This document shows, one piece after another, positions 8,232-18,476 of a DNA stretch of 33,864 bases. The notes under the pieces were generated by a model that saw only the letters and a list, made by a program, of their open reading frames with translations, did not search any database and had not been told where the DNA came from. Every line of letters begins with the position of its first letter. Positions within the stretch are counted from its first letter, which is position 1. Origin of the DNA: Blakeslea trispora (taxonomy: Eukaryota; Mucoromycota; Mucoromycetes; Mucorales; Choanephoraceae); assembly GCA_025331445.1 (NCBI GenBank), contig JAIWNE010000201.1, forward strand, positions 1 to 33,864, in the 5' to 3' direction. Both the position numbers and the translations under genes were made by a program.

Positions 8232-10296
8232 TTATTTCTTTCCTTTCCCCTTTTTAGCAGTCTTGTCCATGGTGTCAATAAAGCGTTTAGGTACACCTTT
8301 TGTCAACAGTAATTCAGTCACTTGTTTGATCTGTGGTCCTTGTACCATAATTTCAAATAAAGGATGTTTTGGACTCACACCATGAATAGGTGTAACTAAG
8401 TGTATATGAGTTTTTTCTTTTCTTTTTTTCTTTTTTTTTTCTTTAAAAACTTACAGGTAGCACTACTGGCACATAATCGAGTCAATTCTTTTGCAAGATC
8501 CTCCACATCCAGCCCAAATCCTTCTACACCCGTAATCTTGGTCACTGTCTTTCTTCCCTGTCTAATTTCTTGTGTGATTTCAACAGGCTTAGGAGCACCC
8601 TTTTGAAGGATAGGTTCTTTCCCCGGTAACTGAATCAGATGAAATGGTTGCATCTTTTGACACATCCGATGAAGTAATTGGTCTCTAGGCAACTGATTGA
8701 TTGTATTGTATTCCTGTTTCGAAAGAAGAGCATCACACAGTGTAGGATTGATTTGAATCATTCTAAGAAAAAAAGATTTGTTTCTGTTTTCTTACTTTTG
8801 TATATATATATTCTTACTTTTGATTCTTGGGATCCACTAGATTTTCAAGTTTAACATAGTCTGTCATGACTTGACGGATCTCTGGAATGGTGTACATCTT
8901 ATCCTTGTCTTGTTTTGTCTCTTCAAATAGCTTGATCAGGTGACCTATTGGCTTAAAGAGCTCTTGAATCTCTGCTTGATGGATCACCGTCTTTGGCTCT
9001 TCCTGTTGCTTGGGTTGTGCCATCTTCTTCTCGGGAATGACTTCCATTGTCTTGTAACGCTCGACTGACTGAAGTTGAGGATGACTATAGTTGACAGACA
9101 CAATCATCAGTTCCCCTCTTTGTTCCTTTGTCTTTAACAGTCCCGTCTTCTCAATGACCTTGAGGAACTTTTGAAGTTTTTTCCAACTTGATTTCTTGAT
9201 GTCTACTTCGGATCCTATCTTGGAGGGTCGACAAGGCATGATATAGGCTGAATAAAAGGAAGAAGCAGAGAGTGGTAAGATGGAACTGGCTTGATCTGGC
9301 TTCATTTTGTAGACAAGTGCTTGGTAAAGTGATTTCTTTAACCATTCATCCACCTCTAATAATAATCTTATGAATGTCATGCTTCTTTTTTTTATTTTTT
9401 TGTTTTTTACCCGAGGTTGTGAGTTGAACTGTCTGTGTTTCTTGTTTCTCTTTAGGCTGGATAGGTTCCTCTTTAGGCTCGATATCTTCTTCTTCTTCTT
9501 GCTTAGTCTCTTCTTCTTCCTCATATTCATCATCTGAATTCACCTGTAATTGAGGTGGATCTGATTTATCGCCCATAGACCATAGATAATCATGATAGAC
9601 ATGAATAATATGAACTGCTTTTCCTTTCATGCCTGAGCGTGGTTTAATGGTCAAAGTAGGGACTGCCATTGTACCAATAGCTAACGGATAACTAGAAAGC
9701 AAATCTAAGAAAAAAAATACTTTTTTTACCAGTTTCTTTTCTTTACCTATAACCTTTCATTGTGATAGCCACTAAATCACCTGTATTCAAGGTAGGCAAT
9801 ACACCTTCTGGACCAAGCACTAAGCCTGGTATCATTAAATCTAATCATAGAGGAAATAAGTAACTGTTTTTTTTTATCTATTTCTTTCTCTCTTTTTTTT
9901 TACCTGCTCCTTCCATCAATTTATGAACAACAGGACCCCAAGTATATAACTTGGGTAACATGGTTGGGTACTGCCACATGGTATATACTGTCTTTATTGG
10001 TTAACTAGTGTCTACTGTATCCCATGTACTATTTTACCAGTAGGAATAGGAGGTAATGACTCCATTGAAATCCACAACACTTGTTTCTCAGACATGTACA
10101 CAACACCCGAATGACCAGCATGAGCAATGAATTTAGCTGATCTTAGATCATCTGGCATCAGATGAGACGCGCCTTCTGCTGAACAGATCTCTTTGACTGA
10201 GGGATAGGCTTCATAAGCTTCATTCTGAAAACGTCTACGATCAGAAGAACGTAAAGGACTGAAAGACTTTAGATTAGCAAATGGTTTTTTAAACAT
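8232..10296 (-). CDS. TMA64: Translation factor eIF2D / Tma64
   Basis: Seven exons (10038..10296, 9904..9987, 9747..9840, 9411..9691, 8818..9355, 8455..8762, 8232..8395) give 575 aa, close to human eIF2D (584). The N-terminus MFKKPFANLKSFSPLRSSDR matches the family start. The PUA region includes TVYTMWQYPTMLP, WGPVVHKLMEGADLMIPG and GDLVAITMKGYSYPLAIGT. An acidic, Glu-rich linker follows. A SWIB/MDM2-like domain comes next (DIKKSSWKKLQKFLKVIEKT), and a C-terminal SUI1/eIF1-like domain ends the protein (RKTVTKITGVEGFGLDVEDL and KHPLFEIMVQGPQIKQVTEL). eIF2D binds the 40S subunit, delivers tRNA to the P site without GTP and helps recycle post-termination 40S complexes. The gene shares a 5-bp convergent intergenic gap with TRAPPC5. 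Confidence 0.95.
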
Positions 10297-10440
10297 AAAG
10301 AGAGTAATAAAGATTTTTTTTTCTTCTAAACGCTATTTTTATTGCATCATATTACGTAAGCAAATCCCAAAAAGACCTACGATACAGCATACTATAAAAA
10401 AAAAAAGCATGAATTCCCTCCCTCTCCCATTTTCCTTGCT

Positions 10441-11368
10441 TTACTCACTTAAAACAATAGGCCAATGACCATGCCGAAACCGAGATCGAATTTGTTCAAA
10501 CCGTTGCCTTGAACCTTTTAGAGAGAAAGTATGACGTGACATGGTATCCATACGCTCCTGATGCCAGCCTACTGTTTCCCTTGAACGATTCAGTTGTGTC
10601 TTGATCATTCCCAAGACATGTTCTAGATGATGTATTGGCTCTGTTGTCTCGATAGACTGTTGAATGGCTTGATCCAAGACAGCCAATTGATCTGAATAAT
10701 GCTCAATGGCCAGCTTAGATGCTTCTAATCGTGTTCTTGTTGTTTCAATAGCATCCAGTCTATTTCGAATGGCTTGTCGATGATGGTCTATGCATTGAGC
10801 AATTGAACTATCGTATCCATGAGTTCATCTTTTTTTAAAGGGAAGAATGGGGGGCTTACAGTGAATAAAAAGGTTGGATAGAAGGTGAAGATGATTGATA
10901 AAACTTGACAAGGTTGATAAACATGGTCTTTTCAACAGCAGATCGGGCTATCAGATCAATGGTTGTGTTTTCTGTTGTCAATTGAATATGGGTAGGGTCA
11001 TGATCCACTTGACAGGCTGCATGGATCCAACCTTGTTCATCAGCCAAGACATCACTCAGAGTGACATCAGACTCTGGCCTGGTTAGACCTAAAGTCTGTT
11101 GCCATCCATCAAACATACCAAGTGTCTGTGTTGGTTGATTAAAGTAAACAGAAGCAAGTTGAGATTGTACAGGCAAGATGGCGATGGTGTTTTGCAGAAC
11201 TCTGACCAAGACATGGGTTTTCATGTCTGGCCAATGAAAGCAAAAGGTATCCAGTACTTGTTCATCAAATCGATGGTTGAGTGAAATAGGCTTTAATCTT
11301 TTCTTTTTCTTTTTGTTGGGTGATTGAGTGAGCCAATGATGTTGGTAATAAAATCGATTTGGATCCAT
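10441..11368 (-). CDS. Unrecognised protein: beta-rich N-terminal half, coiled-coil C-terminal half
   Basis: Two exons (10860..11368 and 10441..10807) joined across a 52-bp intron give 291 aa. The start MDPNRFYYQHHWL was chosen; an upstream in-frame ATG at 11410 would add a hydrophobic stretch that is probably 5' UTR. Residues 16-30 contain a Lys-rich patch that could be a nuclear signal. Residues about 30-165 alternate short hydrophobic strands (THVLVRVLQNTIAILPVQSQ; TTENTTIDLIARSAVEKTMF). The rest is long helix with heptad-like Leu/Ile spacing (RNRLDAIETTRTRLEASKLA; HHLEHVLGMIKTQLNRSRET). I recognise no family. A small head followed by a coiled coil is seen in several scaffold families (XRCC4/XLF, some kinetochore subunits), but I see no diagnostic motif. 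The gene starts about 150 bp downstream of the CSL gene on the same strand. Confidence 0.7.
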
Positions 11369-11518
11369 TTGTAATAGTATAAGAAAACAGATAAAAGAAA
11401 TGCTGTCCATCCTGTGTGTCCCAAAAGATGAAACTCAGATTGTTTAAAGTGTGAAAGAGGTCAGGTGACCAGATAAAGTAAAGGACATAGATAAGATCAT
11501 GTGATAGTGATTTATTAA

Positions 11519-13009
11519 TCATGATGATAGTATGGGGGAATATTGACTGTCTAAAATAAACCATTGTCTTGATTGATAGCTTAGGGATTTTGTTGAATGA
11601 TAGACAAATCCATCATGTCGAACCATAAATAAGGATAGTGGACGCTGCTTTGAGAGTGTGGTGGGCAATGATACCAGTAGTTGATCATTGGCTTCAGTGG
11701 CCTTGAAGGGACCATGCGAACCTAACCAGAACTCAAGGGAGGATGTTAGATGCTGTCCAGTCAGTTTAAGAGCATGTGTGTTGGCCAGATAATCCACAGA
11801 CTGAAGAACAGGATAAGGTACAATCGATCTGGGTGGAGAAGGGGGTGGAGAGGGTTGCCTTGATGGTGCCAATGGTGGTGTATCAGAAAAGGCATGTTCA
11901 GATCGAGAGATACCGACAATCGTCCAACAGAGATAATCATTCACCAGTTCCACCTGTTCATCATTCTGCTGTGCAGTCCTTGAGGGCATAAAATCAATCC
12001 AGGCATTTGTGTTGTGATGATGTTCTTGAGATGACATGGCTTGACCATTGGCATTTAGATAGAGAGGTTCTTGATTGACAGAGGAAGAGAGTTGAAGGGC
12101 AATTTTCTGCATCTGAGACAGTAGACCATAGGCATGATGGACAATATGGCCCTTGTCTACCTTACGAATGATCAAGGGAGGAGAAGAGACGGCTGTCTGG
12201 ACATCTTTCAGGATGATTTCAGTGCCATAGGTAATAGGCACAGATACACTGTGATTCTCTGGATTGATGGCCTGGTTGGGTTGGCGTACCACAATGATTT
12301 CAAAGGGAGACCAAGAGGCATGTTTGGCACAGAGCTGTTTGTTCTCGGATGTCAGGTATTTGGTACGGACTGTCTGTGAGTTGATACGATTAAAGAGGGA
12401 GACATGAGCATTGTTAAAGAGACAGGTAGAGACATTGCGTGCCTTGGCTGTCTTTTTAGAAGGCTTTGAGATGATAGAGATAGGATGACTAAAGAAAGAA
12501 GCATAATTCTGTTGTTGTTGTTGATGAGATAGGTTGACACGTAGACAAAACTGTTTGGCCTTGGCTGTGCTGTTGACAAACAGATATTTGAAGCTACCTT
12601 TTAGTTCTTCATCCAACAGTGTCCGCTGTTCCAATGGCTGTCGATCGCCTGTCTCACATACCACAGTCATGGAGACAACAGGTTGGTGTTGGACAGGACT
12701 GGAGATCATGACAATGGGTGGTGGGCATAGAAACCGCTTTTCTGTGCCATATGATTTCTGAGCAACTGAGGCGTGATAACAAGTGACAATGGTGGTGGAT
12801 GGTTTGGTGTAGGTAGGCGGAGACTGAGGTGGAGGTGATACAGGATGATAATAAGGTTGGTGTCTTTTGAAGGCAGGTTCATGATCTAGAATAGATTCGA
12901 TTGACATTTGTTGTGGTGAAGAAGGTGATCTGGATCTCTTTTTGGTTTCTGGTAAATAGATGGGTTTAGCATCATCAATAGCACTCAGTAAGGATTCCAT
13001 AGGTGTCAT
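11519..13009 (-). CDS. CSL (CBF1/Su(H)/LAG-1) family transcription factor
   Basis: A single exon encodes 496 aa. The N-terminal Rel-like domain begins with the hallmark SYGTEKRFLCPPP (about residues 86-98), continues with AKQFCLRVNL and ISKPSKK, and holds the DNA-contacting segment SLFNRINSQTVRTKYL (about 204-219). The beta-trefoil domain follows (YGTEIILKDVQTAVSSPPLI, IIRKVDKGH, SQMQKIALQL, CWTIVGISRSEHAF). A C-terminal IPT/TIG-like domain starts at PYPVLQSVDYLANTHALKLT. CSL proteins bind CGTGGGAA-like DNA. Fungi lack Notch, and their CSL proteins are linked to cell adhesion, cell cycle and lipid metabolism. The start at MTPMESLL (13009) is preferred over the in-frame ATG at 13057, which only adds a Phe/Leu-rich leader; MESLL at 13000 is also possible. 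Confidence 0.93.
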   Translation of the reverse strand: MTPMESLLSAIDDAKPIYLPETKKRSRSPSSPQQMSIESILDHEPAFKRHQPYYHPVSPPPQSPPTYTKPSTTIVTCYHASVAQKSYGTEKRFLCPPPIVMISSPVQHQPVVSMTVVCETGDRQPLEQRTLLDEELKGSFKYLFVNSTAKAKQFCLRVNLSHQQQQQNYASFFSHPISIISKPSKKTAKARNVSTCLFNNAHVSLFNRINSQTVRTKYLTSENKQLCAKHASWSPFEIIVVRQPNQAINPENHSVSVPITYGTEIILKDVQTAVSSPPLIIRKVDKGHIVHHAYGLLSQMQKIALQLSSSVNQEPLYLNANGQAMSSQEHHHNTNAWIDFMPSRTAQQNDEQVELVNDYLCWTIVGISRSEHAFSDTPPLAPSRQPSPPPSPPRSIVPYPVLQSVDYLANTHALKLTGQHLTSSLEFWLGSHGPFKATEANDQLLVSLPTTLSKQRPLSLFMVRHDGFVYHSTKSLSYQSRQWFILDSQYSPILSS

Positions 13010-13756
13010 TAGTAAAAATAGTGAAAAAGAAAGAAAGCAAAAAAAAAAAAAAGGCAAAGAAAGAAAAAAAAAAAAAGCGAAAAAATGGGCTATGTCACTT
13101 TATACAAAGATTGTTTGGCGTGTAACGAAAATAATAAGGAGAGAAAGAGAGAGTTGAATATATTTGGATGGGTTTACTGATAAGATGCTTTTTGGTCTTT
13201 GATCTTATCACGTGGGACTTTTTCGTTCATTTTCCCAGGGAGATTGTTATGTTATAATGTTGATAAGCTTAATAAAACATAAAAGACAGCTATTTCTTTT
13301 GGGCAGTTCATCTTTTTTTATAATAAGCGAATGAAAAGAAACAAGCAATAGGACAAAGATGATTTAGAGAATGTAATTGTTTAAACATGAGATCTACAGA
13401 AATATAGTGATTACTATAATTGGCATTGATAAGCAACTCTGATTTAATTCGCTTTTGCTTTATTTTGACAGGAATTGGCTTTGAAAACTCATGTGATGCA
13501 AACTGAGAATAAGAGCATTTGATTGGCTCAACTGATTATCATCGCATGGATGACACCTTAATTACAGTCTAGTAAAGGAAAACTGTACCGTGAGAATAAA
13601 ATCCTTATCTTTTTATTTTAAATAAGAAAAAGCTGTAAGGTGGCTGCTTGTTTCAGAATGACGGTATATTACTAAATTGAATAATCTGTTTATTTCAATA
13701 GAGTGATAGTCACATGACATATTGTGATCGTTGTTGATTTGTTCATGTGATTTTAT
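13010..13756. promoter_or_regulatory. CSL promoter and intergenic region
   Basis: I see no gene here. A palindromic E-box CACGTG lies at 13209-13214. It overlaps CGTGGGA (13211-13217), one base from the CSL consensus, and is about 200 bp upstream of the CSL start. Beyond that the sequence is AT-rich and lacks coding character up to the stop codon of the 169-aa gene. Confidence 0.45.
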
Positions 13757-14266
13757 CTATTGACAATGGTTTCCTTTTATCACAATAGAACAATGGGTCT
13801 GAATGGTTATGGTAATGACAATAGGTGTGGCTTGAGAATCAGTGGTAGAAGGGCTATCTGCTATTGTCTGGTAATACACAAGTGGCTCTTCAGAGGGTTC
13901 AAGCGAAGGTGAACGCAAGACAATTGGCAGTTGTTCAGATCTGCTCCATTCAATCCATCGTCTTTGAGCTTCTGCTTGGGGTAACCAAACACGATCTGAA
14001 ATAGGTACCTGAGGATTCAAGACTTTCATGTCATTCACAAAGAAAGCATACTGGTTGAGTGAACCTTGAAGATGGACTTGAGCACCTTCTGTTGATTGAT
14101 TGAATTGAGGCAAGGTGCGATCCAAAAGTGTTGGTGTGATGAGAACAATATGAAAATGACCATCTTTACATAGGACATGATAGAGCAACAGATCTTGATT
14201 TTCAATGATCATACTGCCTAAACGACGAGGAATAAGCAGTGCAGAATGGATGGTAGGTATCATCAC
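13757..14266 (-). CDS. Hypothetical protein, 169 aa, possible OB-fold
   Basis: This is a single open frame with no obvious intron. I recognise no family. The first 110 residues look like a small beta-barrel: strands are plausible at SMIIENQDLLLYHVL, HFHIVLITPTLLDR, AQVHLQGSLNQYAFFVNDMK and ISDRVWLP. The phrase VHLQGSLNQYAFFVNDMKVL resembles strands of OB-fold single-strand DNA-binding proteins, where a Gly in strand 1 precedes a hydrophobic strand. This is only a resemblance. The tail after about 125 is polar with Ser/Pro and ends in a Thr/Ile-rich stretch. The gene is isolated, with more than 700 bp of non-coding DNA on each side. Confidence 0.55.
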   Translation of the reverse strand: MMIPTIHSALLIPRRLGSMIIENQDLLLYHVLCKDGHFHIVLITPTLLDRTLPQFNQSTEGAQVHLQGSLNQYAFFVNDMKVLNPQVPISDRVWLPQAEAQRRWIEWSRSEQLPIVLRSPSLEPSEEPLVYYQTIADSPSTTDSQATPIVITITIQTHCSIVIKGNHCQ

Positions 14267-15024
14267 TAAAGAGAAAGAAAAGAGAGAGAAATTGGCTCTT
14301 TATATTGTCTATGATTCTTTTTGTTCATTGTTAGAAAAAAGGCCAATTTAAAAACAACGTGTGTTGGAACGCAAGTAAAAAGGATCATCTTTAGTCCCTT
14401 TTGTTTCTGAAATTGTGTGTCTAAATGAAAAAAAAAATACCATATTTACATGTCATTATACTCAAGGGGGAAAATGAGCCATGTTCTCGTACCTTCTTGA
14501 CAACATATTCAACATGGAGAATGGTGATCTATATAAAAGGCCTATCATAGCCTGCCTTTTCTAGTCCGTCTCATCCACTGCAACACTTGTTTATTGAACG
14601 TCCAAGTTTATGTAAAGGACTGAGAATTGCTTCCTATTCTTTTTTTTAAGGAGGTGTCTGTCATATGCAGTGTATATTTCTTTGTTGCTTTAACCATGTC
14701 TACATTAGGTTTTCCCTTCTTGAGCCAAAGTTAAATCAAAGTCGATTTGTTTGGAACTAAACTTTTAAAAGTTTCAAGTGAAAAAAAGACTTTTCTTTCC
14801 ATCTTTGAAATAAACATGGCATACATCATTGAGGGGGGGGGGGTTTGTAAAATTACATGATTTTCCTCTAAAAAGCTGACTAAATCGGCTCTAGTAAAGT
14901 GAAGCACTGTAACTGTCTTAGTCATCCCGGGAAAAATATTCACCGGCATTGACGTATTTAATCCCTTTTTCCCTCCCCTTTCAATCTTAAAGTACTTCTT
15001 TTTTTTTTCTTGTTCATTATTCAA
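14267..15024. promoter_or_regulatory. Intergenic region upstream of quinone oxidoreductase
   Basis: A good TATA-like box, tatataaaa, lies at 14530-14538. It is followed at once by a 7-bp inverted repeat (14535-14541 with 14554-14560). This is about 490 bp upstream of the oxidoreductase start, so it may drive an unseen leader exon or a short RNA. A 73-codon ORF lies on the minus strand at 14731-14949 and includes a run of ten G on the plus strand (near 14833-14842). It has no recognised family and may be fortuitous. Confidence 0.4.
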
Positions 15025-16435
15025 ATGCGTGCAGTTCTTGTAAAAACACCAGGTAAGACAGAATACGTCCAACTAATGGTAGTTTTTTCTTAACAACAGA
15101 AAACTCCTTAGGTGACGCGTCTCAACTTTATTTGGGTGATTATGAAAAGCCTACACCTAAAGACCATGAAATCTTGGTCAAGGTAAGGTAAATGAGAAGA
15201 CATGAAAGGGAACTTGGCTTATTTTGAGACTGTTTAGATCAAATGTTTTGCTTTGAATCGTATGGATCTTCTTCAAAGAGAAGGAAAGTATCCTGTTCCT
15301 CCTGGAGCCAGTCCTATTCTCGGTGTAGAAGTATCTGGTATTGTTGAACATGTTGGCAAAGATGGTAAGAGAGAAGCTTGAACTATGTTATCAGACAAAC
15401 TAACGCATGATCATAGTGACCAAGTTCCAACCTGGTGATGCTGTTTTTGGTTTAATGCCTGGTGGTGGTTATGCTGAGGTATTGCCTTTCTTTTTTCTTT
15501 CTTTTTTTTTTTTTTTTTTTGATTGCAAAGATGGGTATTTATTCTATGGATGTCTATAGTATGCTGTACTTCATGAATCCTTGACTATGCATAAACCTGA
15601 TGCACTCTCATTTGAACAAGCTGCTGCTATTCCCGAGACTTGGTTTACTGCTTATCAGGCTTTGTTCTTTGTCGGCCAATTAAAAAAGGGCCAAGATGTT
15701 CTCATTCATGCCGGTGCTTCCGGTGTCGGTATTGCTGCCATTCAACTGGCTAAGGATGCTGGAGCGTAAGTAGTCTCAACTTTCTTTTGTTTATGATAGG
15801 GCTAATCACCTAGATTAGTCATCGTATCTTTGTTACTGTTGGATCAGATGATAAAGTCAAGTTTTGTGAAAGTATTGGTGCTACTAAAGCCATCAACTAC
15901 AAGACAGAAAATTGGTCTGACATTGTAAGTATATATATACACAACCATGAATTGGCTTATATAGTACTGTTACGATTAGATTCTGAATGAGACATCCAAG
16001 AAAGGTGTTGATGTCCTTATTGATTTCATTGGCAAAAACTATTGGAGTCAAAACCTTGATGTCTTGGGTCTTGATGGCCATATGGTCATTTTAGCTTTCA
16101 TGAGTGGTACATTGATTGAGAAGTTTGATATTTCTGTCATGTTGCGCAAGAGATTAAAGGTAAAGAAAAGAATAAGAAATCTAGAGTGGTCAAAATAACG
16201 ATGGTTATAGATTGAAGGATCCAATTTGCGTGCTCGTTCAGTAGAATATCAAACAAAGTTACGTGATGCCATCTATCAAAATGCTGTATCAAACCATTTC
16301 GCCAAACAAGATGGCACCTTGAAGCTCTTTATTGATAAAGTGTTCAACTGGGAAGACATTATTGATGCTCATAAATATCTTGAAAGTAACCAATCCATGG
16401 GTAAGATTGTCATCAAGGTAACAGAAAATCAATAA
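15025..16435 (+). CDS. Quinone oxidoreductase, PIG3/TP53I3-like (MDR superfamily)
   Basis: Eight exons (15025..15052, 15100..15182, 15238..15364, 15417..15478, 15560..15765, 15819..15924, 15980..16159, 16211..16435) give 338 aa, the usual length of the family. The protein begins MRAVLVKTPGENSLGDASQL, has the substrate-domain segment KCFALNRMDLLQREGKYPVP and PGASPILGVEVSG, then the NADPH-binding loop HAGASGVGIAAIQLAK (glycines at about 151-157) and VTVGSDDKVKFCESIGATKA. The structural and catalytic Zn-binding Cys residues of classical alcohol dehydrogenases are absent, as expected for zeta-crystallin-type quinone oxidoreductases. The likely role is cytosolic NADPH-dependent quinone reduction. 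The first exon is only 28 bp. The gene converges on RPL12 with 143 bp between stop codons. Confidence 0.93.
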
Positions 16436-16578
16436 AAAAACAGCTTTCCCGTAAAAAACAAACCCTTTTTTTGTCTTCTGTCCATGTCTCCATTGTAATA
16501 ATAATAAAAACAAACGCGTACATGAAAATAAGTTTATTCTTTTTTTTTTGGAGAGCCTAAAAAAAAACCACACGCCAC

Positions 16579-17221
16579 TTATTTTTCCTAAATAAAAAAA
16601 GAAGAATAAATTCACACTATACATAAAAAATTGAAATAGATATATAAAAAAAAAAACTTACGGGAATTTCAACTTCACCAGCATCAATGGCATCACCGAG
16701 ATCCTTAGGGTTTTGACCATCGACAGTACAACCGACAGAGAAAGCGGTACCGAGGATTTCCTTAACAGTACCCTTGAGTTCACGAGCCAAAGACTTGAAA
16801 CGCATGGTACGGGCGATTTCAATAACATCATCAAGAGAGATGTTACCAGTGTGCTTGATGTTCTTTTCCTTCTTACGGTCACGAACGGGTTCCTTAAGAG
16901 CCTTGATGACCAAAGAGGAAGCAGAGGGGACAACGGAAACTTGGGCTTGACGGTTTTGGATGGTCAATTGGACAGTAACACGGAGACCCTTCCAGTCCTT
17001 GGTACCCTTGGCGATATCTTCACCAACCTTCTTGGGGGACAAACCAAGAGGACCGATCTTGGGGGCGAGAGCAGAAGAAGCACCGACTTCACCACTAAAC
17101 ACGTTTACAAATGGAATGTTAACAATGTCTTGATCTGCCCTTTTTTTTATTTTATTTTTTTTTACCCAGTAGCACGAAGGTAGATAATCTTAACCTCAGA
17201 GGGATCGAACTTGGGAGGCAT
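16579..17221 (-). CDS. RPL12: 60S ribosomal protein uL11 (RPL12)
   Basis: Three exons (17166..17221, 16662..17094, 16579..16587) give 165 aa, the eukaryotic uL11 length. The start [20 protein letters not shown] is typical of the family. Diagnostic segments are [58 protein letters not shown] and [13 protein letters not shown]. uL11 forms the base of the ribosomal stalk that contacts translation factors. The main exon ends at VEIP on a GTAAGT donor. Joining to the AG at 16588-16589 gives a nine-base last exon coding Glu-Lys-stop, which matches the family ending (EIPE plus one residue). Intron read-through would instead give a long hydrophobic tail. Codon use is strongly biased to C-ending codons, unlike the neighbours, as expected for a highly expressed gene. 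Confidence 0.95.
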
Positions 17222-18476
17222 CTATAGCAAAAAAAAAAAAAAAATGCAAAGTCGAATCGTGAAATGATGTTGTGAGTTCATGATGCGTTGGATGGATGGA
17301 TGGATGGATGGTTGTTGATGCTGCATTACCTTTTGAACGATGAGAAAGAAGGTTTGTTCAAACTGCACTTACACAGCGCTATTTTGGGTTTGCTCCTCCC
17401 TCTCTCTACTTTTTTTTTCCGGTCAGCCAACCTAAAAAAAGACAAGACTCCAATGGGCCATAATTAAAACACCGATTTATTTTTTTTTGTGAATATGTTC
17501 GGCTCTTCACATAAAGTTTCTCTATTATGTATTATATTCACTCCTATGTTTAGCCACATAACAAGAGCTTTTCTGTTTGTATCACTTTATTACGTTACTA
17601 GGGTGCGTAATCTCTTCTTTTTTTTTATAGTCTGAAAATACTATTTGAACCAAAGATTGACTATGTTTTTGTTTTGGGAGATAAACAATAGCCTAGGTTA
17701 TTGACTTGTGAAGCTTCTTTTAAAGCAGAGAGAGAGATACACTCTAAATAATAAAAAAAAAGAAGTTGAAACCATACACTAAACAAGTCATGTTATGATG
17801 AACATATTCTCATCTATTTTGCAGTAAACTCCTGTCCGATTTTCCTTTGTTTACTTGTTTTTTTATGTGCAGGTATGTAGCAACAATAAAATCATATTCT
17901 CCTTTATGTATAAAATGTGTACATTTCTGTTGAGTTTGCATACATCAAAAGAATCAATCCTTTCTTCTTAAAATGAAGCATTTCAATGTAAAACCCTTAC
18001 CCTTTAAATATAACAAAAAAAAAGAATAATAGTTGTCACACAGACTTGGTTATTTTCTCACACCTATTTCTAAGCGTATTTACATATGAATTCAAACTAA
18101 AAGAAATAAGAGCAACAGGATGAAAAAAGAGATGAGCATAGATAGAATGAATTGTAGCTTTTTATTTAAAAAAGAAGCACTATGGATAAGAAAGTCAAGT
18201 TCATTGTTCTTTCTGTACTACAAATAACCATTGCTGGATTTCTTGATCTACAAGACCAATCAATTTCTAATGGAGGCGGATCAAAAGAAGGCAGGGAAAA
18301 AAAAAAAAGAGGAGAGAATGGCTTACAACCAATAAACTTTCTCCTTAGAAATCTGTGTGTTTTTTATATATTTTTTTTTTTTTTATAAAAAAATCACGTT
18401 TCTCATTCTCTTTCTTTCCCCCTTCTTTTTTTTTTACTTTTTTTTTTTTTGAACAAAGAAAATCAACATACACAAC
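17222..18476. promoter_or_regulatory. Intergenic: promoters of RPL12 and the Osh gene
   Basis: I see no convincing gene in this 1.25-kb divergent region. It contains a (GGAT)5 microsatellite at 17290-17309 close to the RPL12 start, many poly-A and poly-T runs, and long T tracts just before the Osh start at 18477. A 68-codon open frame at 18182-18388 looks fortuitous. Confidence 0.4.
17290..17311. repeat. (GGAT)5 microsatellite
   Basis: Five tandem GGAT units plus GG lie about 70 bp upstream of the RPL12 start codon. Confidence 0.9.

Noticed and set aside
18182..18388. Open frame of 68 codons before the Osh gene
   Set aside because: It contains poly-Lys and poly-Phe from A and T tracts and lies in the likely promoter.
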